From a virus, in IMG/VR virus record IMGVR_UViG_3300048839_000136, positions 1-41,737 of that record: 41,737 nucleotides of DNA; one strand, written 5' to 3'. The notes beneath the pieces are model-generated. The model was given only the letters and a program-made list of their open reading frames with translations, made no database searches and was not told the DNA's origin. Of this stretch, positions 8,307 to 14,845 are shown piece after piece. A program made the translations under genes and the position numbers. Position 1 is the first letter of the stretch; every line of letters begins with the position of its first letter.

Positions 8307-8873
8307 CGCGCGGAGTCCGGCTTCCTTCGCCGCGTTCAGCTCCACGGAGGCACCACCTGCGGCTCGCGCCAGTGCCTTGTAGGCGTCCGCGATCTGGTCG
8401 CGCGTGGCGGTCGGATCGACACCAAGCACGACCCACCACGCGGCTTCGCTGACCTCGCTCATGGCATCCGGCGGCGGCAGGGCCGTGAATCCCTCGAAGG
8501 CCTGATCGAGCACCTGGCCGGCGCCCCAACGGTCCATGTCGCGCAGCGCCTTGATCGAAAGGCCGAGCGCTCGGACGTTCTCGAACGGCAGTTGGTAGGT
8601 GTCGCAGGCGAGGCAGACGAGCCGCTTCTTGCGCATGAAGTAGACGGCCACGCCCGGGTCCGGCAGCGGATCATCCAGCGCGTCGGCGTAGGGCGTGCCA
8701 TCCTGCCGCAGTGGCGCATTGGTGCTGACGACGGGGCTCACGGCGCCGAAGCGGTGCAACTCTTCCATCAGCTCATCGAACGCCTTGCGCGGCGTGATCT
8801 TGAAGGCCGAGGAGGCGCGCTGCTTCGTGCGCGGGCGTCCGTGAGGCCACTGCAACGGGAAGGCCTGGGTCAT
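8295..8873 (-). CDS. J-domain-like protein lacking the HPD motif
   Basis: The protein has 192 residues. The start is at the ATG behind GAAAGGAGGAAGTG. The C-terminal 50 residues (AAWWVVLGVDPTATRDQIAD, then AYKALARAAGG) have the helix I-helix II pattern of a DnaJ J-domain. The HPD tripeptide that activates Hsp70 is replaced by RAA, and helices III-IV are degenerate. The N-terminal 130 residues are unassigned, with an RPRTK basic patch and FMRKKRLVCLACDTYQ in the middle. Proteins of this build occur in the early regions of many alphaproteobacterial prophages. Without HPD it probably does not stimulate DnaK. It is the last gene of the minus operon. Confidence 0.6.
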   Translation of the reverse strand: MTQAFPLQWPHGRPRTKQRASSAFKITPRKAFDELMEELHRFGAVSPVVSTNAPLRQDGTPYADALDDPLPDPGVAVYFMRKKRLVCLACDTYQLPFENVRALGLSIKALRDMDRWGAGQVLDQAFEGFTALPPPDAMSEVSEAAWWVVLGVDPTATRDQIADAYKALARAAGGASVELNAAKEAGLRARAN

Positions 8874-8874
8874 A

Positions 8875-9084
8875 TCACTTCCTCCTTTCAGCACGGAGAT
8901 GGGCGAGGGCGTTTGATGCTGACCTAAAATCGCTGGCGGAAACATGGTGCGCCGCGATAGCGCCTATTTCACCCATTGTCGCTTTGTTCGGTGCAGCCGA
9001 GGACAATGCAATAGCCCAAGCAACCGAGAATGGTGTCAGCGCCCGTTCCACCGCGTCCAGCGTCTCGTCGGATATGTCAGCCAT
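8875..9084 (-). CDS. Small hypothetical protein with DISDETLD N-terminus
   Basis: The protein has 69 residues and is all-helical by composition. Its N-terminus (MADISDETLDAVERALTPF) is nearly the same as that of the MazG-like gene at 9476-9787, and the DNA is repeated (9055-9084 and 9758-9787). The C-terminus LAHLRAERRK is echoed in the gene at 9077-9265 (ARLRAARAE). It overlaps the upstream gene by 8 bases. Function unknown; the shared ends suggest module exchange or duplication. Confidence 0.55.
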   Translation of the reverse strand: MADISDETLDAVERALTPFSVAWAIALSSAAPNKATMGEIGAIAAHHVSASDFRSASNALAHLRAERRK

Positions 9085-9265
9085 TGTCGTCCTCCGCCCG
9101 TGCAGCGCGGAGACGGGCAAGGGCGGCGCGGGCATTAGCGGCCTGATCGTTGGCGAACTCACGCCCCTTGTCGGATGCGACAATGAGGTTAAGAGTACAA
9201 GCGGTAACAATAGCTTCCATCAGCGCCGCCTCTACCTCTCTCAGGACATCGTCAGGTATCTGCAT
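9077..9265 (-). CDS. Small hypothetical helical protein
   Basis: The protein has 62 residues and begins MQIPDDVLREVEAALMEAIV, a relaxed version of the DISDETLDAVE start of two neighbouring genes. The RBS AAAGGAG precedes the ATG. It is rich in Ala and Arg in its second half and has no membrane segment. It overlaps both neighbours. No known domain is recognised; it is probably a divergent paralogue in the same small-gene cluster. Confidence 0.55.
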   Translation of the reverse strand: MQIPDDVLREVEAALMEAIVTACTLNLIVASDKGREFANDQAANARAALARLRAARAEDDNG

Positions 9266-9476
9266 CGTCGGTCTCCTTTGCGGGCACGAAAAAGAGACTG
9301 CCGCAGATCGGCTCGATGATGTCGAAGCCGTCCGGCAGGAACGTCAGGATGTGTGCGCGCAGCGCATCCTCGACCTCGTGCGCCTTGGCGTCAGATGGCA
9401 TGGGCACCGTGCCGCCTATGAACGGCTTGAGGCCGGGGAACTGCGCCTTGGCGCACCAAGGTCTCACGGCCGTCAT
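9252..9476 (-). CDS. Small hypothetical protein
   Basis: The protein has 74 residues, starting MTAVRPWCAKAQFPGLKPFI. The ATG overlaps the stop of the MazG-like gene (TGATG). One compact alpha/beta domain is likely (LRAHILTFLPDGFDIIEPIC). It contains two Cys far apart and no known motif. It belongs to the chain of translationally coupled accessory genes of the minus operon. Confidence 0.55.
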   Translation of the reverse strand: MTAVRPWCAKAQFPGLKPFIGGTVPMPSDAKAHEVEDALRAHILTFLPDGFDIIEPICGSLFFVPAKETDDADT

Positions 9477-9787
9477 CACTTCCTCCTGGCTTTGCAAATA
9501 CCTGACACTGGCGGCAGGCCGTGAACGCCATCGCCCTCGGCGTAGAGGCGGAAAAGCATGGCGATGGTCTGTCGCATTTCGGCGACCACGTTCTCCGGTG
9601 TCTCCCGCCGCTCTGCACAGTGGATCGCTGCCTTGACTACCTCCCCGGCTTCCTCTGCCACCTTGCTGATGACGTAGTTGGGCTGAGGGAATTTCTGCAT
9701 CGCCAGGATGGCTTCGGAGATCGCCGCATCGACAAGGATCAGGAAACCTTCCACTTCATCCAGCGTCTCGTCGGATATGTCAGTCAT
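9476..9787 (-). CDS. MazG-like nucleotide pyrophosphohydrolase family protein
   Basis: The protein has 103 residues. The segment VISKVAEEAGEVVKAAIH (about 40-57) and the later VVAEMRQTIAMLFRLYAEGD resemble the EExxE and ExxD magnesium-site helices of all-alpha NTP pyrophosphohydrolases (MazG superfamily). These enzymes hydrolyse (d)NTPs to monophosphates, and phage versions are thought to tune nucleotide pools or stress alarmones. The first 14 residues (MTDISDETLDEVEG) are shared with the gene at 8875-9084. The second acidic helix is weak (EMRQT), so activity is uncertain. Confidence 0.6.
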   Translation of the reverse strand: MTDISDETLDEVEGFLILVDAAISEAILAMQKFPQPNYVISKVAEEAGEVVKAAIHCAERRETPENVVAEMRQTIAMLFRLYAEGDGVHGLPPVSGICKARRK

Positions 9788-10205
9788 CGTTCCCTCCCGT
9801 CAGATCGCGGATTTCGGAGAGGGCGGCGCGGGATACCTTCTCCGCATTCATGCACCGGACGCGCCAAGCATCCATTTGCTTCTGCAACAGGTGATGTGGG
9901 CCAGCGTTTACAGTTTCAAGCGTCGCACGAACATATTCTTTGTGGACAATCTCGACGGATTCCGCCAACGCATCCTCCGCCTTGATGAGCGCGGCGGCGA
10001 GTTGCGGGGCGAGGGCGATCAGTCGGGCGTCTGCTTCCATGCGTTCATATTCGACGTTGTAGGCGTCTGACCTTTCGACGTTTGCACTGTCGCAGGTTGT
10101 AGCTACGTCCGTTCCGTCCGTCGCGATAATGGTCGTGTCATCGACCAAATGCGTTTTCCACGGCCCCGGCGTCGCCTCGTCCAGAATTTTGCGCAGGTCA
10201 GTCAT
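9780..10205 (-). CDS. Ea22-like phage protein
   Basis: The protein has 141 residues. The N-terminus TDLRKILDEATPGPWKTHLV and the middle segment DARLIALAPQLAAALIKAED match the typical pattern of ead/Ea22-like proteins of lambdoid early regions (ATPGPW near the start, DA.LIA.....AAL later). Their function is not established. The ATG at 10205 is preferred over the GTG codons just upstream because it forms the TGATG junction seen repeatedly in this operon. Confidence 0.65.
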   Translation of the reverse strand: MTDLRKILDEATPGPWKTHLVDDTTIIATDGTDVATTCDSANVERSDAYNVEYERMEADARLIALAPQLAAALIKAEDALAESVEIVHKEYVRATLETVNAGPHHLLQKQMDAWRVRCMNAEKVSRAALSEIRDLTGGNDD

Positions 10206-10236
10206 CACCACGTCCCCTCTCTTCTTTGTGCGTCCC
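10203..10236 (-). repeat. 34-bp junction repeat, copy 1
   Basis: This element contains the last ten codons (DAQRREGTW and stop) of the gene at 10205-11029 plus the ATG of the next gene. It is identical over all 34 bases to the copy at 11027-11060. Similarity stops sharply on both sides. Confidence 0.85.
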
Positions 10237-11029
10237 GATCAAGTGCCGCAACGAAAGTCATGTCATGCTCGGCGCAATATCGGCGGAACGCGGACTCGTG
10301 TAATTCGCCGGAACGCATCTCCGTCGAGTGCCCGATAGTCCCTCCCTTCCACGAGCCTTTCCGCTCGCCGGTCTCGCCTGAAAAGGCGATTTCGAGATAG
10401 CGGGAAATCTTCGGCTTGCGAAACAGAGACAGCCACTTGAACCAGCCAACGCCGAACCGCCACTCTCTTTCCTCAATGGTGGTGCGGGCGGTCAACTCCT
10501 CGCCGTCGAAATCCTTGAACGAGAACACTGCGGCTGGCACCGCGTTGCGGGCAGCGTCGAGAACGGTCCAGGTGTCGCCGTCAAATGCGCGGCATTCAGG
10601 CTCCGTCCAGACATGCTTTCCGGTCAGCCCGTAGTGACTGCGGCGAACGTGCCGCCACTGTGTCCACGGCAGGAAGCATCCCCATCGCTGTTCCGTCGCA
10701 CTGTCATTCGTGACCCGGCCAAGCGCGATGGACAGGTGGCCGTCACTCAGGGTAAAGCCATATTCGCGCTCGCCAGTGTCCCAATAGCCGCCGTTCGGGC
10801 CGGACCAATCATGGCGCGAAGTATCGACCCACCGCCGCCACGGCTTGATGATCGCCGGAAGGGCTGAAATCAGTGTCCACCCGAAGAGACTGATGCGGAG
10901 TCGGCATCCGGCGTATTCGTCGCCGTCGCCGGAGCCAAGGATGATCCCGGTATGCCGGAAAGTCCCGTTTCTCGACAGCGTGAACGGCCCTAGATACCTG
11001 TCGTTGTCACTCCACCTGATCGCTCTCAT
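10205..11029 (-). CDS. Hypothetical phage protein of about 270 residues
   Basis: The protein has 274 residues and starts MRAIRWSDNDRYLGPFTLSR. It is rich in Trp and Arg. Phrases such as GCFLPWTQWRHVRRSHYGLTG and KPKISRYLEIAFSGETGERKGSWKGG occur in a conserved but uncharacterised family of phage proteins from Alphaproteobacteria. It has no membrane segment or catalytic motif, and the overall composition is beta-rich. Its last ten codons are one copy of the 34-bp junction repeat, and its start lies in the second copy. Function unknown. Confidence 0.65.
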   Translation of the reverse strand: MRAIRWSDNDRYLGPFTLSRNGTFRHTGIILGSGDGDEYAGCRLRISLFGWTLISALPAIIKPWRRWVDTSRHDWSGPNGGYWDTGEREYGFTLSDGHLSIALGRVTNDSATEQRWGCFLPWTQWRHVRRSHYGLTGKHVWTEPECRAFDGDTWTVLDAARNAVPAAVFSFKDFDGEELTARTTIEEREWRFGVGWFKWLSLFRKPKISRYLEIAFSGETGERKGSWKGGTIGHSTEMRSGELHESAFRRYCAEHDMTFVAALDRDAQRREGTW

Positions 11030-11060
11030 CACCACGTCCCCTCTCTTCTTTGTGCGTCCC
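11027..11060 (-). repeat. 34-bp junction repeat, copy 2
   Basis: This is the end of the gene at 11029-11262 (RDAQRREGTW, stop) together with the start codon of the next gene. It is an exact copy of 10203-10236. Confidence 0.85.
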
Positions 11061-11262
11061 GTTCGGCGATCATGGCGTCTGCGGCGTGGTAAGAAATTTC
11101 CGCCGCTCGCGCCTCTGATATACGCTCATTGGCAGGCCACCCTGCCATTATTCCAGCCAGCGCCTGCCCGGCGAACCAGTCGCGCAGGGACATGCCAGCG
11201 TTACCGGGGTTCCATTCCGTCACCGGAAGCGGGAACGCAGGCCCGCCATCAATCTTTGCCAT
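11029..11262 (-). CDS. Small conserved phage protein (GMSLRDWFAGQAL family)
   Basis: The protein has 77 residues. The core DGGPAFP followed by GMSLRDWFAGQALAGIMAG is a frequent hallmark of small early phage proteins of unknown function. The last ten residues (DAQRREGTW preceded by R) are the repeat-encoded tail shared with two neighbours. The ATG overlaps the stop of the lipoprotein gene (TGATG). Confidence 0.7.
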   Translation of the reverse strand: MAKIDGGPAFPLPVTEWNPGNAGMSLRDWFAGQALAGIMAGWPANERISEARAAEISYHAADAMIAERDAQRREGTW

Positions 11263-11293
11263 CACCACGTCCCCTCTTCTCTCTGTGCGTCCC
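11260..11293 (-). repeat. 34-bp junction repeat, copy 3 (diverged)
   Basis: This has the same layout as the other two copies (tail DAQREEGTW, stop, next ATG) but with a few substitutions. It lies at the lipoprotein/small-protein junction. Confidence 0.8.
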
Positions 11294-11621
11294 TGTCCCG
11301 CTGCCAGTCCCGGTGCCCCTCGGGGTCCGTCCGGCTGTCCGGTTCGTTGTCGCGGGTAGCCCAATGCCCGCCGGGTTCCTCCGGCTCGGGGCGCTCGACG
11401 GCTGCGCGGTCACGGTCGCAGGCATCCCGCCACGTCGCGCCATCCGTGCAGTCGGCGCGGGACTGGATCTGCGCCGGAACGCAGGCGGTCAGTGCTAATG
11501 CCGCCAAGATGACCGCGGCTAATCGCGCACGATCACACTTGCGCTGATTTTGCTGATGGTCGATCTGACTACGAATCTGGGGGTCAGGAGTTCGAATCTC
11601 TTCGGGCGCGCCATATTTCAT
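11262..11621 (-). CDS. Lipoprotein gene whose 5' end runs through attP
   Basis: The protein has 119 residues. The ATG at 11621 has an excellent ribosome site (AAGGAGA, 6 bases before). Residues 3-18 (YGAPEEIRTPDPQIRS) are the antisense reading of the tRNA-derived attP core. Then come a basic stretch and a signal-type helix (about 34-46) with lipobox LTAC, lipid attachment at C47, and a charged Pro- and Glu-rich mature part. There is no other ATG, GTG or TTG upstream of the hydrophobic core. On integration the start and RBS would stay beside the integrase, while the lipoprotein body would move to the other junction. The N-region is unusually long for a lipoprotein, so translation of the full frame is probable but not certain. 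Confidence 0.55.
   Translation of the reverse strand: MKYGAPEEIRTPDPQIRSQIDHQQNQRKCDRARLAAVILAALALTACVPAQIQSRADCTDGATWRDACDRDRAAVERPEPEEPGGHWATRDNEPDSRTDPEGHRDWQRDRDAQREEGTW
11567..11613 (+). other. attP: attP core: 3' part of a tRNA-Arg(ACG)-type gene
   Basis: Read on the plus strand, the segment starts in the anticodon arm (GACTACGAATC, loop CTACGAA) and continues through a variable region, a T-arm with stem AGGAG/CTCTT and loop TTCGAAT, the acceptor strand CGGGCGC, a discriminator G and CCA. The 5' half of a tRNA is absent: the bases before 11567 do not pair with the anticodon stem. A 3' tRNA fragment next to the integrase gene (stop at 11677) is the classic attP layout, in which integration restores the host tRNA. 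The intact site inside the window shows the map is not broken at an integration junction. Confidence 0.85.
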
Positions 11622-11676
11622 TGATCTTCTCCTTCGGTGTCGGTTGTGAGTGTGATCGAAGTGTGATCGTCGTTGT

Positions 11677-12891
11677 TCACACTTGGTTTCGTCTCTTCCT
11701 GATGTCGATGACCTCGGCCACGGCGCGCGAGCGGTTGCGGACGTAACGGCCCGTCGTCTCGATCTGCGTGTGCTGGGCGGCCTGCGACAGCGTTTCTCGG
11801 CGCGCGCCCTTGGCGTCTGCCTCGCTGATGGCGCCGGCGCGGAGATCCATGCAGCGCACATCGTCTGACACGCGGCCGGCGCGGGCGAACCTGCGCCATA
11901 GCTTGCCCCACGTCTTCTGATCGTAGGGAAGGCCGGTGGACGACACGATGACGGGCCCCACGCGGCCGTTCGGCGCGATCGCTTCGAGCATCTTGCGGAG
12001 CCGTGGCAAGCCGGTGAGATCGAACCTGATCGGCTCTGGCAGGCTGTTGACGGTCTTGGAGATGACCTTCTCGAAGCCCGACAGGTTGGCGTCGAACGTC
12101 TCCCAAGTGAGCCCGTCCTGCCAGCGCCGGCCGTTGTGGACGATGCCACCCTGGCCCTGCGCCGGTAGCCACTGGCCACGCACGTCGACGGCGCGCAGGG
12201 CGAGTTCGTACTGAAGCAGGACGCCGGCCGCGAAGTGCAGGTAGCCAGCCATCCGTGCCTGCCCGACGACGCGGTAGACCTGCATCCGGCTTGGCGCGAC
12301 CTCGCGCTTCGGCGGCAGCTTGAACTTCACCATCGAAAGCGTCTCGCGCACGTCGCGCGCGCCTTCAGCCCGGATCAGGACGCCGTGCTTGATGATGGCG
12401 CGGAGCCGTTCCATCTTGCGGTGGATGAAGTCCAGCGACCGTCCCTTCGCCTTCATCGCAGACTCGATCGACATGATGGCCGGGAACGTGAGATCCGCGA
12501 TCAGCATCTCGCCGATGGCGTTCTCCCAATAGGCCAGATGGTCGTTGTAGTCGGCGCGGGTGTTCTCCTTCACGGAGCGGTACGCCGAGCCCTCGTCTGC
12601 CTTGTATCGGCCGATGAGCCACTTGATCGTGTGCGGGGCCGGGCGGCTGGCGTTGGCGCCGTCGAGCCAGCGCACCATCTCTCGCGTGAGGTCGCGGCAC
12701 TTGGCGGCTCTCTGGCGGTGCAGACCGTCTTCACGGTGCCCCTTGTCGAGCGGAAGATGAGTGATGGTGTAGCCGGCCTCGACGTATCGCCTTGGCGCTC
12801 TCCAGATCGGGTATCCGTTCGGGCGGTACATGATGCCGGGCGCGTAGTCAGGATCGCTCTCGTCCCAGAGCGCGGGTCTAAAGGCGGTCAT
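11677..12891 (-). CDS. int: Tyrosine recombinase / phage integrase
   Basis: The protein has 404 residues. The ATG at 12891 is chosen because CGGAGGA lies just upstream; an in-frame extension to 12978 has no such site. About residues 100-190 form the SAM-like core-binding domain. The catalytic domain shows Arg I in ELALRAVDVRGQ, Arg II in MDLRAGAISEA (the usual His of HxxR is Met), His at 374 in AAQHTQIETTGRY and the nucleophile Tyr at about 383. It would catalyse site-specific recombination between attP, 60 bp away, and the host tRNA gene. It overlaps the excisionase-like gene by 14 bases. Confidence 0.93.
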   Translation of the reverse strand: MTAFRPALWDESDPDYAPGIMYRPNGYPIWRAPRRYVEAGYTITHLPLDKGHREDGLHRQRAAKCRDLTREMVRWLDGANASRPAPHTIKWLIGRYKADEGSAYRSVKENTRADYNDHLAYWENAIGEMLIADLTFPAIMSIESAMKAKGRSLDFIHRKMERLRAIIKHGVLIRAEGARDVRETLSMVKFKLPPKREVAPSRMQVYRVVGQARMAGYLHFAAGVLLQYELALRAVDVRGQWLPAQGQGGIVHNGRRWQDGLTWETFDANLSGFEKVISKTVNSLPEPIRFDLTGLPRLRKMLEAIAPNGRVGPVIVSSTGLPYDQKTWGKLWRRFARAGRVSDDVRCMDLRAGAISEADAKGARRETLSQAAQHTQIETTGRYVRNRSRAVAEVIDIRKRRNQV

Positions 12892-13144
12892 GGTGGATGT
12901 GTCCTCCGGTGGTGTCAGAGGTCTCGACGATAGCACGGTCAGCCAGCTTCCGTCGCCGGGAAATCCACGCCTCGACATCGGCCTTGATCGTGAGCCCGGT
13001 GATGGCGTCCTTCGGCGGGAACTGGATCGCCTCCAGCGTCGGCCGCATCTTGCGGAACCACTCGACGGACTTGCCCATCGTCGCCGCGCACCAAGCGTCT
13101 GAGCCGAAGGCTGACACGTCGCTGAATGTGCGGTCGTGCTTCAT
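12878..13144 (-). CDS. Excisionase-like (AlpA-type) DNA-binding protein
   Basis: The protein has 88 residues. The pattern WCAATMGKSVEWFRKMRP followed by PPKDAITGLTIKADVEAWIS matches small winged-helix proteins of the AlpA/Xis type, in which a helix-turn-helix is followed by a conserved D-AW-R. Position directly before and overlapping the integrase gene supports a directionality-factor role. The C-terminal 20 residues are charged and unstructured. Excisionase function is inferred from context. Confidence 0.7.
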   Translation of the reverse strand: MKHDRTFSDVSAFGSDAWCAATMGKSVEWFRKMRPTLEAIQFPPKDAITGLTIKADVEAWISRRRKLADRAIVETSDTTGGHIHHDRL

Positions 13145-13179
13145 GTCTCGGCCTCGGTGAAGGTCGCGCGGCGGGTCAT
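13141..13179 (-). pseudogene. 12-codon mini-ORF, possible remnant of a small early gene
   Basis: ATG at 13179 overlaps the upstream stop and the TGA at 13143-13141 overlaps the next ATG, so it fills the gap between two coupled genes exactly. The peptide MTRRATFTEAET resembles the first residues of a family of 50-60-residue proteins that precede integrase genes in related phages (MTRRA-FTEAE type). It may be a truncated relic kept for translational coupling. Confidence 0.35.
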
Positions 13180-13658
13180 GCGCGAGCCCTCATGTTCAGG
13201 CTAAATGGGAGAGGGCCGGGCAGCACCCACAGGTGATACATATCGGCCTGATCCACGACTTCGCCCTGTGGCGGATAGACCTCGACCGCCGTGGCGTCAT
13301 CGCCCGCCAGCTCGTTCTTCATGCGCTGCGCTTCGGGCCAGGTCGGGCGGATGCCGGAGAGGCTGGAAATGGCCAGATGTCGGGCACCGCTGAAGTCCAT
13401 GCGGTCGAGAACCGCGAAAACCCTGTTGCGATGCACCGTCGAGAAGATGCCGAGGCCGCCGAAGTCACGCGGTGGGATGATCCGGAGGGTATTCCATTCC
13501 CCCCACTCTCCCGACCTCCGCAGACGGGCTTCCACCGCCAAAAGGCCGCGACGTTCTCTCCTCGTAATTTCAGCGAGCACTGGGTTCATATCAGCCTGTC
13601 CTGCGTGTCTTTCTCGACGTCCTTTACGGCATGAAGGATCGCCCATTCCCAAGGTCAT
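13176..13658 (-). CDS. DUF7694-like phage protein
   Basis: The protein has 160 residues from the ATG at 13658, which overlaps the previous stop (TGATG); an internal ATG at 13589 (MNPVLAEITRRERRG) gives 137 residues and is also plausible. The C-terminal half with SGIRPTWPEAQRMKNELAGD and VVDQADMYHLWVLP is characteristic of a conserved, uncharacterised phage family (DUF7694 as I recall it). The first 23 residues use rarer codons, which slightly favours the shorter form. No catalytic residues are known. Confidence 0.65.
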   Translation of the reverse strand: MTLGMGDPSCRKGRRERHAGQADMNPVLAEITRRERRGLLAVEARLRRSGEWGEWNTLRIIPPRDFGGLGIFSTVHRNRVFAVLDRMDFSGARHLAISSLSGIRPTWPEAQRMKNELAGDDATAVEVYPPQGEVVDQADMYHLWVLPGPLPFSLNMRARA

Positions 13659-14044
13659 CACACGATACTCCAGTCCGTTCCAGAGATCAGGCCGAGGCGA
13701 ACCCAATGCGCCCGCGTCTCGCAGCCGGCGGCCCAAAGGCGCTCATAGAACGCGCGCGGGAACTTCTCGATGATCCACCACACGCGGTCGTCGCGCCCGT
13801 CGATCAGATCGTGGCAGTGCAGGCAGGCGACGACGCCGTTGATGTCAGAGGTCTTCGTTCCCGTTCCTTTGCCAAGCGAGCCATAGTGCGCGAACACCGT
13901 GGTCTCATCGCTGGAGCACCTGTGGCCAGGGATGAAGGACGACACGCGCGCCGTGCAGCCGATGCCGAACTTGTGCCAGTTCGCGCTCTCCGTCAGATCC
14001 TCGCTGCGGACCTTCGGCAGCATGTGCGGGTTCTGGTAGGTCAT
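13658..14044 (-). CDS. DUF1364-like nuclease domain protein
   Basis: The protein has 128 residues. It contains a Cys/His-rich arrangement: C30 (GIGCTARVSSF), GHRCSSDETTVFAHYG, then ACLHCHDLIDGRD. This is the pattern of DUF1364 proteins, HNH-like recombination nucleases of lambdoid early regions. The HCHDLIDGR stretch would supply metal ligands. The protein probably acts on recombination intermediates together with the RecT and RecE-like genes upstream. The start at 14044 overlaps the preceding stop (ATGA). Confidence 0.65.
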   Translation of the reverse strand: MTYQNPHMLPKVRSEDLTESANWHKFGIGCTARVSSFIPGHRCSSDETTVFAHYGSLGKGTGTKTSDINGVVACLHCHDLIDGRDDRVWWIIEKFPRAFYERLWAAGCETRAHWVRLGLISGTDWSIV

Positions 14045-14313
14045 TTCTTCCACCGCCAGTTCGTGCCAAGGCCGGCCGTCTGGAGTTGCCCGCGTCTCTT
14101 TGCCTCGCTGATCGTCTGAGGTGTAAGGCCAAGGGCTTCGGCAGCCGCCTTCTGCGTAGGGTAGGTTACGCCGCGGATTGTGACCTCGTTTGGCCCCTGC
14201 TCTGGTGGAAGGTCCATGTAGTTTCTGAACGAAGAGTAGGTGATGCCATTGGCACGCGCTGCTTCCTTCATGGACGGGTAGGTCTTTCCGCTGAACTCTA
14301 TCTCGCGCGCCAT
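14041..14313 (-). CDS. Protein with two tandem NUMOD1/IENR1-like DNA-binding repeats
   Basis: The protein has 90 residues made of two similar units. The first is FSGKTYPSMKEAARANGITY (about 6-25) and the second IRGVTYPTQKAAAEALGLTP (about 47-66). Each has the form aromatic/Gly turn, Y-P-S/T, then an Ala-rich helix-turn-helix. This is the small DNA-binding module found in the C-terminal parts of homing endonucleases. Here it stands alone with no nuclease domain, so it may be a regulator or a relic of a homing enzyme. It is coupled to both neighbours. Confidence 0.6.
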   Translation of the reverse strand: MAREIEFSGKTYPSMKEAARANGITYSSFRNYMDLPPEQGPNEVTIRGVTYPTQKAAAEALGLTPQTISEAKRRGQLQTAGLGTNWRWKK

Positions 14314-14591
14314 CACCGTGCGCCTCCGGCACCGCACATGCCCTCGCATCCGTACTTCACCGGGTCTTTGGCGACGATGGCTGCGGCCTTTGACGACGTT
14401 GGTGCCTCGCCGATCTCCTTGGCGACTGCGGCGACGGCCTTGCGCCACGTCTCGGTGGTCTGCCAGCGCCAGAGCGCGCACTTCGGCCCGATGCAGCCGG
14501 CGTCGGCCGCCGTCACTTGCCCGACGCGGATGAACGTCCGAGCGAACGGGCACAGCATCTCGTGCGCCCTGTCTGCGGTTCTGTAGGTCAT
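14313..14591 (-). CDS. Cys-containing small phage protein
   Basis: The protein has 92 residues. Cys at 14, 33, 38, 82 and 86 (LCPFA, GCIGPKCALW, GCEGMC) suggest a bound metal. The motif CxGPxCALWRW is common in small early phage proteins of unknown role. It is coupled by overlaps on both sides. Confidence 0.6.
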   Translation of the reverse strand: MTYRTADRAHEMLCPFARTFIRVGQVTAADAGCIGPKCALWRWQTTETWRKAVAAVAKEIGEAPTSSKAAAIVAKDPVKYGCEGMCGAGGAR

Positions 14592-14845
14592 TCTGTCCTC
14601 GTCTTGATCACGATTTTCGTTGCCGGGATATCCATCGCCTCGATCACGTCGGGCGACAGGCGCACAGCATCGTCTTCGAGTTCGATACCGTAGCTGGCGC
14701 AGAAATGGTCGAGGTCGACCAGCACGTCGTCCATGCTCGCGCCCATGATGAATGCCTCGACGTGCGTGTCCGTCACCTCGTCCGGCTCCGTCACGAACAC
14801 GCTCTCAAGGAACTCCATCGCCTGCGGATAGGTGAGCCGTGTCAT
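14588..14845 (-). CDS. Acidic small hypothetical protein
   Basis: The protein has 85 residues, starting MTRLTYPQAMEFLESVFVTE, and is strongly acidic (many Asp and Glu) in the middle. The ATG at 14845 overlaps the recT stop. It has no known domain. Acidic small proteins next to single-strand annealing genes can be inhibitors or DNA mimics, but nothing here proves that. Confidence 0.55.
   Translation of the reverse strand: MTRLTYPQAMEFLESVFVTEPDEVTDTHVEAFIMGASMDDVLVDLDHFCASYGIELEDDAVRLSPDVIEAMDIPATKIVIKTRTE

Noticed and set aside
11567-11613. Complete tRNA gene
   Set aside because: Only the 3' part is present. The bases upstream cannot form the D-arm or acceptor 5' strand, so it is an attachment core and not a working tRNA gene.
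13658-14332. Long N-terminal extension of the DUF1364-like gene
   Set aside because: The extra 96 residues overlap the tandem-repeat gene in another frame and are Arg-rich shadow sequence. The ATG at 14044 overlaps the previous stop, as in the rest of the operon.
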